Origin: Gammaproteobacteria bacterium
GTDB taxonomy: Bacteria; Pseudomonadota; Gammaproteobacteria; Xanthomonadales; Xanthomonadaceae
Direction of reading: 5' to 3'
DNA length: 13,850 nucleotides
Assembly (NCBI GenBank): GCA_030431185.1
Contig: JAUIJO010000058.1
Span: 1 to 13,850, forward strand
The first letter of the stretch is position 1. Each line of letters begins with the position of its first letter. This document shows positions 7,215 to 13,850 of this stretch, in pieces. The notes beneath the pieces are model-generated. The model was not told the DNA's origin. It worked only from the letters and a program-made list of their open reading frames with translations, and made no database searches. The position numbers were made by a program, and so were the translations under genes.

Positions 7215-7269
7215 GGGGATTCCTGTGTGTGTGGTAGGGCCGTCGCGCGCATCGGGCGATGCGTCGCGC

Positions 7270-8790
7270 TCAGGGCTCCCAGCCGTTGTAGGAGGTGAAG
7301 GGCGGGACGTAGTCGAGGCTGTCGAGGCAGGACGCGTCGAGCGCGGCCGGGTCGGTGGACTCGATGAACTGCGCGATCAGGCGAGGCATGCACCCGACGC
7401 CCATCACCCCGTGGCCCTGGCCCTTGAGCGCGAGATGCCGCGCGTTGGACAGGCCCTTCGCCACCTCCTCGCCGTACTCGGGCGGCGTGACCGGATCGAG
7501 TTCGCCCGACAGCAGCAAGGTCGGGAGGTCGCCCTCGAAGGGCCGCGTGAACGCCGGGTCGACCTTGCCGACGGGCCACGCGTCGCAACCGCTGAAGAAC
7601 TGCCGGCCCTGTTCGGCACCCATGAGGGTGTCCGCGTCGGCCGGGTCGGGCGTGTACCGGGGCGCGTCCTCGGCGCAGACGACCGAGCGCTGCATCCCGA
7701 TGTTCATCATGCCCTCCATCTGGCCCGACCACAGTTGCGCGATCGACATCAGCGGTTCGTAGCGGCCCTCGTCGGCCTCGTCGATCACCAGCGGGAGCAG
7801 GGCGCTCAGTTGTGGCACGTAGGACACCCCGTGCACCAGGCCCACCACGGTGTCGCCGGTCAGTGTGTCCGTCCGTGTCTCGAACGTGGTCGGATGCCGG
7901 TATTCCAGCTCGACCGGCGTCGCTTCCAGCCGCGAACGCAGGGTGCGGATCCGGGCCACCAGGTCATGCCCGAAGCGGGACTCGCACGCGGGCAGGCGGG
8001 CGCATTGCGCGTCCTGCAGGGCGAGTGCCCGGTCGAGCGCGCGCGCGAACTCGCCGCCCACCACCAGCCGGTTCGGCGCGACGCCGTCCAGCACGACGCT
8101 CCGGGTGTGTGCCGGGTACTGCATGGCGTACTGCTGCGCCACCCGGGTGCCATAGGAGCCGCCGACCAGGTTGATGCGTTCGACCTGCATGGCCGCGCGC
8201 ACCGCGTCGAGGTCCGCGACCGCGTGCGCGGTGGTGTAGAAGCGGGTGTCGGCGCGGTCCTTCAGCGAACGCAGGCATTGCGCGAAGTAGGCATCGGCAC
8301 CGGCCGCGTCGACCAGGTCGGCGGGATCGATCTCGAGGGGCTCGCCCTGGGCGTCACGGCAGTCGAGTGGGTTGGAACCGCCCGTGCCGCGCTGGTCGAC
8401 CAGCACGATGTCGCGCTGCTTGCGGACTTCCCTCAGCGCGCTGTCCACGACCGCGGCCACCGCGGTCGCCGCCTGGCCGGGACCCCCGGCAATGAAGAAC
8501 ACGGGATCGTCGGTACCGCCGCTCTTGCCCTCGGCCGGCAGCCGGGCGAGGTTGAGCTGGATGCGGCGACCGTCGGGTTCGGCCGGGTTCTCGGCCACCT
8601 CGTAGTGGCCGCATTGCGCCTCGACGGTCGGCTGCCCGTGTTCCCCGCCCAGGACGCAGGGCGAGAAGTCGATCGTTCCAACCCGTTCGATGCTGGTGTC
8701 GGTTTCCCCACCCTCCGTGGGCGCGGGCTGGCACGCCGTCGCCAGGCACGCCGCCGCGAGGGCGGCGGATAACAATCCGGTGTTGCGCAT
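7270..8790 (-). CDS. Exported alpha/beta hydrolase, S33/TAP-like peptidase (probable lipoprotein)
   Basis: This is a predicted periplasmic serine hydrolase of 506 residues, similar to proline iminopeptidase and tripeptidyl aminopeptidase (TAP). The N-terminus MRNTGLLSAALAAACLATAC is a signal peptide with a possible, non-ideal lipobox at Cys20. The oxyanion-loop motif GGPG is at 102-105, VDQRGTGGSNPLDC at 131-144, and the nucleophile Ser212 in GGSYG. The acid is Asp432 (SGELDPVTPP), the base is His460 (GQGHGV), and a TAP-type C-terminal domain surrounds the last two. Several cysteines could form disulfides. The likely reaction is release of N-terminal amino acids or short peptides, but esterase activity cannot be excluded. 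ATG 8790 is chosen over 8844 because the signal peptide starts there. It heads a probable operon with the ABC exporter genes. Confidence 0.9.
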   Translation of the reverse strand: MRNTGLLSAALAAACLATACQPAPTEGGETDTSIERVGTIDFSPCVLGGEHGQPTVEAQCGHYEVAENPAEPDGRRIQLNLARLPAEGKSGGTDDPVFFIAGGPGQAATAVAAVVDSALREVRKQRDIVLVDQRGTGGSNPLDCRDAQGEPLEIDPADLVDAAGADAYFAQCLRSLKDRADTRFYTTAHAVADLDAVRAAMQVERINLVGGSYGTRVAQQYAMQYPAHTRSVVLDGVAPNRLVVGGEFARALDRALALQDAQCARLPACESRFGHDLVARIRTLRSRLEATPVELEYRHPTTFETRTDTLTGDTVVGLVHGVSYVPQLSALLPLVIDEADEGRYEPLMSIAQLWSGQMEGMMNIGMQRSVVCAEDAPRYTPDPADADTLMGAEQGRQFFSGCDAWPVGKVDPAFTRPFEGDLPTLLLSGELDPVTPPEYGEEVAKGLSNARHLALKGQGHGVMGVGCMPRLIAQFIESTDPAALDASCLDSLDYVPPFTSYNGWEP

Positions 8791-8880
8791 GGTGTCCCCA
8801 TCTGTCTTTGGCCAATCGCCAACAGCATGACAGACGGGGGCCATGCACAGAATGTGACCGATGGCCCAGCGGGCGGTGGG

Positions 8881-8914
8881 CGATGGCCCGCCGGCGCCGG
8901 CCGGCGGGCCATCG
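8881..8914. repeat. Perfect 14-bp inverted repeat after the reductase gene
   Basis: CGATGGCCCGCCGG (8881-8894) and CCGGCGGGCCATCG (8901-8914) are perfect complements around CGCCGG. The element begins two bases after the stop of the minus-strand reductase gene. It lacks a T-tract on either strand, so it is not a standard intrinsic terminator. It may protect the 3' end of the mRNA or act with Rho. A partial copy of its left arm, CGATGGCCC, also occurs just beside it at 8859-8867. Confidence 0.65.
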
Positions 8915-8916
8915 CG

Positions 8917-9684
8917 TCATTTGCTGCTGACGTACTTCTCGCGGCGGATCTGCTTCACTTCGAAGCCGGTCTCCTTCAACGCCTCGAAACAGGCATCGAC
9001 CATGTTCGGGTTGCCGCAGAGGTAGGCGATGTCCCGGGCGGCGTCGGGCTCGACCTCGGCCAGGAACTGCTGCACGTAGCCCTCGCGCACGTCGGCATGG
9101 GCGTGCGTGCTGCCGGGCGCGGGCAGTTCGCGCGAAAAGCAGGGGATGAAGCGGAAATGCTCCGGGTGCCGTTCGGCGAAGGCACGGAACTCGTCGCCGT
9201 AGAGCAGTTCGGCCGGGTTGCGCGCGCCCAGCAGCAGCACCACGCGCACGCCGCGCTCGCGGATCGCCGCCTCCAGCTGCGGCAGCATCGACCGGTACGG
9301 CGTCACGCCGGTGCCGGTGGCGATCAGCAGGTAGCGCGCATTGGCGTCGCCGGGCATCAGGCAAAAGCGCCCGAACGGACCGCTGGCGTCGACGCTGCCG
9401 CCCACGTCCAGGCCCTCGAACAGCGCCGTCGCGGCGCCGCCCGGCACGTAGGACACGGCGATCTCGACCGCCTCGCCCGGCCCCATGGCGTGGTCGTGGA
9501 TGGTCGCCAGCGAATAACTGCGCTTGGTCGCGGTGCCGTCCGCGTAGCTGAAGTGCACCTGGATGAACTGGCCGGGGATGAAGTCCAGCGGCTCGCCGTC
9601 GTCGCGCACGAAGGCGTAGTGGCCCACGGCGGGGGCCAGCATGCGGCGGGACACGAGCTTGAGCGGGAAGTGCTGGATGGCCAC
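8917..9684 (-). CDS. Ferredoxin--NADP reductase family flavoprotein
   Basis: This is a cytoplasmic FAD-dependent reductase, 255 residues from the proposed GTG start. The FAD-binding barrel includes PGQF (37-40) and RSYSLA (55-60), the RxYS motif that contacts FAD, then GPFGRF (102-107). The NADP-binding half has ATGTGVTPYRSM (122-133), LLGARNPAELLYGDEF (151-166) and YLCGNPNMVD (221-230). No iron-sulfur cluster motif or fused ferredoxin is present. The likely role is electron exchange between NADPH and ferredoxin or flavodoxin, as for bacterial Fpr. The frame is open to 9933, but that would overlap the divergent ABC gene and add unrelated residues. The GTG at 9684 gives the normal length, though its Shine-Dalgarno sequence (AGGA, 11 bases away) is weak. 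Confidence 0.85.
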   Translation of the reverse strand: MAIQHFPLKLVSRRMLAPAVGHYAFVRDDGEPLDFIPGQFIQVHFSYADGTATKRSYSLATIHDHAMGPGEAVEIAVSYVPGGAATALFEGLDVGGSVDASGPFGRFCLMPGDANARYLLIATGTGVTPYRSMLPQLEAAIRERGVRVVLLLGARNPAELLYGDEFRAFAERHPEHFRFIPCFSRELPAPGSTHAHADVREGYVQQFLAEVEPDAARDIAYLCGNPNMVDACFEALKETGFEVKQIRREKYVSSK

Positions 9685-9798
9685 GTTGCGGAGGATCCTG
9701 TCGTCGAAGGGTGGAGCGCCGTCCGTCCGGCCGTGGACGCCGCGTGAGCGTCTGCCCGGATGGAACACAGTGGCCCGGGCCGGGGATGGCGGGACGCC

Positions 9799-9804
9799 TA
9801 TAAT
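9799..9804 (+). promoter_or_regulatory. -10 element of the YadGH-type exporter operon
   Basis: A perfect TATAAT sits in an AT-rich island within very GC-rich DNA, 52 bases before the ATPase start codon. No good -35 hexamer is visible 16-18 bases upstream. On the opposite strand the same island reads TATTAT (9805-9800), so it could also serve the divergent reductase gene. That second use is inference. Confidence 0.6.
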
Positions 9805-9856
9805 AACGGCTTGCGCCGTGCCCGCCCCGGCGCCGCTCCCCGCCAAGGTCCAAGCA

Positions 9857-10854
<998 letters not shown>

Positions 10855-10858
<4 letters not shown>

Positions 10859-11676
10859 GCACCACCGAAACCCACGACGCCACCACCCGCTTCGAGGCCA
10901 GCACCCCGGCGCGCCGCAACCTGGTCGCACTGGGCACCATCGTCCGTCGCGAGATCACCCGCATCGTGCGCATCTGGGGCCAGACACTGGTGCCGCCGGC
11001 GATCACGATGACGCTCTACTTCCTGATCTTCGGCGGCCTCATCGGCTCGCGCATCGGGACCATGGACGGCATCACCTACATGGACTTCATCGTGCCCGGC
11101 CTGGTGATGATGAGCATCATCCAGAACAGTTACGGCAACATCTCCTCGAGTTTCTTCGGCGCGAAGTTCGGCCGCCACGTCGAGGAGCTGCTGGTCAGCC
11201 CGATGCCCAACTGGGTGATCCTCGCCGGCTACGTCGCCGGCGCCGTCGCGCGCGGCCTGGCCGTCGGCGCGATCGTGCTGTGCATCGCGATGCTGTTCAC
11301 CACCGTGCGCGTGCCGCACCCGCTGGTGACGCTCAGCACCGTGGTGCTGGGCGCCACCATCTTCGCCCTGGCCGGCTTCATCAACGCCGTCTACGCCAAG
11401 AAGTTCGACGACGTCGCCATCGTCCCCACCTTCATCCTCACCCCGCTGACCTACCTGGGCGGCGTGTTCTATTCGGTCAAGCTGCTGCCGGGCTGGGCCG
11501 AGACCATGACCCACGCCAACCCGATCTTCTACATGGTCAACGCCTTCCGCTACGGCCTGCTGGGCGTCAGCGACGTGCCGCTGTGGATCGCCTTCGCACT
11601 GATGATCGGATTCGTCGTCGTGCTGGCGGTGATCGGCCTGACGCTGCTGAAGAAGGGCGTGGGCCTGCGCAGCTGA
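10855..11676 (+). CDS. ABC-2 type exporter permease (YadH-like)
   Basis: This 273-residue inner-membrane permease pairs with the upstream ATPase. About six helices are visible, roughly at 45-64, 78-95, 121-150, 158-180, 188-207 and 243-264. The family motif EELLVSPMPNWVI (110-122) marks the ATPase-coupling helix, and FYSVKLLPGWAETMTHANPIFYMVNAFRYG lies in the conserved last third (about 205-234, quoted in two overlapping parts: FYSVKLLPGWAETMT and HANPIFYMVNAFRYG). The size and motifs match E. coli YadH and differ from the larger NatB-type permease earlier in the window. The ATG overlaps the ATPase TGA as ATGA, showing translational coupling. A short 5-bp hairpin follows the stop, with no T-tract. 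Confidence 0.93.
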
Positions 11677-11835
11677 GCGCAAGGCGCTGGGCAGTGTGTC
11701 CGCGCCCGCATCGTGGCATGGAGGCAGCGGCGGAAGAACGAAGAACTGGGATGCAGGTCCGCAGGCATTGGCGCGCGGAGTGCAAATCGCATCACTTTTC
11801 CACCGCTTCGAGGCGATTTTCCGCCCAAGGGTGCT

Positions 11836-11841
11836 TATGAT
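11836..11841 (+). promoter_or_regulatory. Possible -10 box before the OmpA-domain lipoprotein gene
   Basis: TATGAT (11836-11841) matches the -10 consensus at five of six positions. A TG pair lies slightly upstream (11832-11833), one base too far for a standard extended -10. No convincing -35 is seen. The remainder of 11677-11968 holds no gene that I can support. It contains a weak hairpin at the YadH stop and the AAGGA at 11954-11958 used by the next gene. Confidence 0.3.
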
Positions 11842-11968
11842 CCCCCCGTGGCTGCCCGGGCCGGGGCAACGTTCCATGGTCGACCCCGCGTTGGATCCGC
11901 GGGCACGCGTTGCCAGTTGCGATCGAGGCGCCACTGCTCCCCCGCCAAGAAAAAAGGATGGATCCCCC

Positions 11969-13045
11969 ATGGAAGTGCGCAACCCGTTGTCCGTCGCCCG
12001 GCGCAGCCTGGCCCTCGCGTTGCTGGCAGCGACCCTTTCGGCCTGTGGCTCCGGCGAACAGGCCACGGATTCGAACGCTGGCCATGACGGCGCTGCCGCG
12101 TCCCCACCCGCCGCGGGGGAATCGCCCCCGGCCGGTCCAGCACCGGTGGACGCCGCCCACGACGAAGCCAGGGTGGCGACCGGCGACGCGGGGTTCTCGA
12201 TCGACGCCGTACCGGTGTCCAGCCAGCGCCTGGGCGAATTCCCCTTCATCGTCCTGCCCGATGGTTACGAGGCCATCAACGCACAGACCATGAAGGTGAC
12301 TCGCGTGCCGTTCTGGACAGGGGATCGCCTGGAGCCGGTAGAGGGCAAGGCCTACATGGCCACCGTGCAGGAACGGCAGGGCAATACCTATTCCGAACTC
12401 GAGTTCGAGCGCAACATCGCGCACGTCATCAAAGAAGCCGGGGGCGTGCTCGTCACGGACTCGGCCATCCCGTCCGACGTGCTGGAGAGCGTTCCGCGCG
12501 ACGTCCGCGTCGGCCTCGTCGACGGCTGGGGCGACGTCTACAACAACCCGGTCCAGACGTACGTCATCCGCACGTCCGACAGGACGATCTGGGTGCACGT
12601 GTGCAGCGACAGCGCCGGCGCCGGCCTCATCGTGCTCGAGGCCGAGGCCTTCGTGCCCACCGCGAGCCTGCTGCCGGCCGACACCCTCAAGCGCGAGATC
12701 GATGCCCACGGCAGGGTCGCGATGCAGGTCAACTTCGCCGTCGACAAGGCGGAGATCCTGCCCGCGTCGATGCCCCAGGTCGAACAGGTATCGGACCTTC
12801 TGGCCAGCGAACCGGACCTCAGGCTCTCCATCGACGGGCATACCGACGCAAGCGGTGACGCGGCCCATAACCAGACCTTGTCCGAAGCACGCGCCAAGGC
12901 GGTGCTCGCCGCCCTCGTTGCCCGGGGAATCGAGGCTGATCGGCTGCAAGCACGCGGCCTGGGCCAAGGCGAACCCGTCGCCGGCAACGACACCGAAGAA
13001 GGGCGCGCGAAGAACCGGCGCGTTGAACTGGTCAAGCTTCAGTGA
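11969..13045 (+). CDS. OmpA-family lipoprotein
   Basis: This 358-residue lipoprotein has a signal peptide ending in lipobox LSAC (Cys26). Gly at +2 predicts an outer-membrane location. A low-complexity linker (27-75) leads to a domain of about 150 residues (76-230) that I do not recognise; it contains LGEFPFIVLPDGYEAINAQT and VTRVPFWTGDRLEPVEGKAY. The C-terminal OmpA-like peptidoglycan-binding domain spans about 249-358. It starts AMQVNFAVDKAEILP and has Asp293 in GHTD and Arg308 in LSEARAKAV, the residues that hold diaminopimelate in this family. It probably ties the outer membrane to the cell wall. The ATG is supported by AAGGA (11954-11958) 10 bases upstream and by the signal peptide position. 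The frame is open further upstream, but without a signal sequence. Confidence 0.9.
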   Translation: MEVRNPLSVARRSLALALLAATLSACGSGEQATDSNAGHDGAAASPPAAGESPPAGPAPVDAAHDEARVATGDAGFSIDAVPVSSQRLGEFPFIVLPDGYEAINAQTMKVTRVPFWTGDRLEPVEGKAYMATVQERQGNTYSELEFERNIAHVIKEAGGVLVTDSAIPSDVLESVPRDVRVGLVDGWGDVYNNPVQTYVIRTSDRTIWVHVCSDSAGAGLIVLEAEAFVPTASLLPADTLKREIDAHGRVAMQVNFAVDKAEILPASMPQVEQVSDLLASEPDLRLSIDGHTDASGDAAHNQTLSEARAKAVLAALVARGIEADRLQARGLGQGEPVAGNDTEEGRAKNRRVELVKLQ

Positions 13046-13050
13046 TCCAA

Positions 13051-13083
13051 GATCGGGCAGCGGACCCCCCGGTCCCCCCGATC
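13051..13083. repeat. Interrupted hairpin after the OmpA-domain gene
   Basis: GATCGGG (13051-13057) pairs with CCCGATC (13077-13083). Inside it, GGACC (13062-13066) pairs with GGTCC (13071-13075) around CCCC. It starts five bases after the stop codon and probably forms the 3' end structure of that mRNA. No T-run follows, so termination here is uncertain. Confidence 0.45.
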
Positions 13084-13197
13084 TCCGCCCCAGGTGAACA
13101 CGCGCGCCGTACGGGCCGGGGGCCGGTCCTGCGGGAAGGTCGAGCCGGCGCGCGGATGTCTGCTGTTTTCCACCCCCGATGCACAAGGAGTGCCTAC

Positions 13198-13557
13198 ATG
13201 TCCCATTCGTCGAAAATGCTGATCCCCGCCGCCATCCTCTCGTTGGCCATCCTGCATGCAGTGCCTGCGGCCCATGCCCAGGAGGGCGCGGGTGGAATGT
13301 GGGCGAGCATGGTCAAGTTGGGCGGAATGATGCACGCCACGGCGCGGAAGTGCGGTGGTTACACCGATGCGCAGCTCCACGAACTCAAGCAGAAGCAGAA
13401 GGCAACATCCGGGGAGCGAGGCGTGAGTGCGGCCGAGTTCGAGAAGGTCTTCACGGACGCCGAAGCTGAAGTGGTACGGCGGTGGAGCACGATGTCGCCC
13501 TCGCAGCAGGCGCAGGCCTGCAAGGACATCAAGCAGCAGATGTCGATGTCGCGCTGA
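13198..13557 (+). CDS. Small secreted (periplasmic) protein of unknown function
   Basis: I do not recognise this 119-residue protein. It has a clear Sec signal peptide: KMLIPAAILSLAILHAVPAAHA with predicted cleavage after AHA at residue 27. The mature part is about 92 residues, mostly helical in appearance, with a Met/Gly-rich start (GGMWASMVKLGGMM, 32-45). It has two cysteines, Cys52 and Cys108, that could form one disulfide, and a charged middle (HELKQKQKATSGERG). The ATG has a strong AAGGAG (13184-13189) eight bases upstream, so it is very likely translated. It follows the OmpA-domain lipoprotein by 152 bases on the same strand and may have its own transcript. Context suggests an envelope role, but this is weak inference. 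Confidence 0.85.
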   Translation: MSHSSKMLIPAAILSLAILHAVPAAHAQEGAGGMWASMVKLGGMMHATARKCGGYTDAQLHELKQKQKATSGERGVSAAEFEKVFTDAEAEVVRRWSTMSPSQQAQACKDIKQQMSMSR

Positions 13558-13577
13558 TCGCTTTCATTCGCTTGCTC

Positions 13578-13627
13578 GGGGCGCGGGTGCCACGCGTGAA
13601 GACGCGTCAACGTGCATCACGCGCCCC
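13578..13627. repeat. Nested inverted repeat after the small secreted protein gene
   Basis: GGGGCGCG (13578-13585) pairs with CGCGCCCC (13620-13627). In the loop, ACGCGT (13592-13597) pairs with a second ACGCGT (13602-13607) around GAAG. The structure begins 20 bases after the stop codon and could be the end of that transcript, though no T-run follows. Confidence 0.45.
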
Positions 13628-13657
13628 CAGAAAGTGAGCAAAACATACGCTCGAGTC

Positions 13658-13686
13658 TTGAACTTGTCATTGCGGCAGTGTAGCTT
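13658..13686 (+). promoter_or_regulatory. Possible promoter for the gene at the right edge
   Basis: TTGAAC (13658-13663) and TAGCTT (13681-13686) are separated by 17 bases in a stretch that is clearly less GC-rich than its surroundings. Both hexamers are imperfect. Transcription from here would give a leader of about 140 bases before the ATG at 13833. That leader includes a 7-bp hairpin, CCTTGGC/GCCAAGG (13778-13784 and 13796-13802). Confidence 0.35.
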
Positions 13687-13832
13687 TCGCCTGTCCTTGC
13701 GCGACGGATTGTGACGGACTACGTCAATTGTTGCCGCGGGAAAGGGGGGTGGCGATTGCCGTGACCCGACACCAAAGCCTTGGCCTGAAAGAGGTGCCAA
13801 GGATTTCTTGACGAGTAAGGAGAGGATTTCTC

Positions 13833-13850
13833 ATGGAACTCAAGCAGCGT
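13833..13850 (+). CDS. Start of a gene truncated by the window edge
   Basis: Only the first six codons (MELKQR) are present, so the product cannot be named. The start is supported by a strong AAGGAGAGG (13817-13825) upstream, spaced about 7-10 bases from the ATG. The preceding 275-base gap is rich in promoter-like and hairpin sequence. The motif GGATTTCT occurs twice just before the ATG (13801-13808 and 13824-13831). Confidence 0.6.

Noticed and set aside
7066..8772. A 568-codon open frame on the plus strand
   Set aside because: It is antisense to the alpha/beta hydrolase, whose catalytic motifs are all intact on the minus strand. Composition is Arg/Val/Gly/His-rich with no recognisable domain.
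11796..11804. TTTTCCACC, similar to a DnaA box, also at 13166-13174
   Set aside because: Only two isolated near-matches 1.4 kb apart were seen, with no cluster and no AT-rich unwinding region. They do not make an origin; oriC is expected to the left of the window.

Overview
The window looks like chromosomal DNA from a high-GC gammaproteobacterium, most likely Lysobacteraceae/Xanthomonadaceae (Lysobacter, Luteimonas or a relative). The reasons are the very GC-rich coding sequence on both strands, the form of the L34 protein and YidC, and the order rpmH-rnpA-yidC-mnmE followed by a TonB-C-domain lipoprotein. The rpmH cluster normally lies beside dnaA and oriC, so the origin is probably just left of position 1. 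It is not inside the window.

Left part (1-5230, + strand). The genes are rpmH (ribosomal protein L34), rnpA (RNase P protein), yidC (membrane insertase) and mnmE (tRNA U34-modifying GTPase), then a lipoprotein with a coiled coil and a C-terminal TonB domain. There is no yidD between rnpA and yidC. yidC is broken: its reading frame stops at 1232 and resumes in another frame at 1229, and about 20 residues of the periplasmic domain seem to be missing at the junction. Good intrinsic terminators follow yidC (2411-2443) and the TonB lipoprotein (5201-5230). The second is a perfect 13-bp stem that can serve both strands.

Middle part (5266-9684, - strand). In transcription order there is a ferredoxin-NADP reductase-like flavoprotein (GTG start proposed), then a probable three-gene operon. 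That operon encodes an exported alpha/beta-hydrolase of the S33/TAP peptidase type, a NatA-type ABC ATPase and a NatB-type ABC-2 permease. The ATPase and permease genes overlap by 4 bases.

Right part (9799-13850, + strand). A promoter with a perfect TATAAT box precedes a YadGH-type ABC exporter (ATPase and permease, also overlapping by 4 bases). Next come an OmpA-domain lipoprotein with an unassigned N-terminal domain, a 119-residue secreted protein of unknown function with two cysteines, and a structured 275-base leader. The leader carries a strong ribosome-binding site for a gene cut off after six codons at the window edge.

This is mostly core housekeeping and envelope biology: membrane protein insertion, tRNA processing and modification, lipoproteins, and two ABC exporters. 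I saw no rRNA, tRNA, CRISPR array, insertion sequence or phage gene. The points most worth checking are the disrupted yidC, the lipidated TonB-domain protein, the exported-hydrolase/ABC-exporter operon, and the two proteins without a recognised function near the right end.
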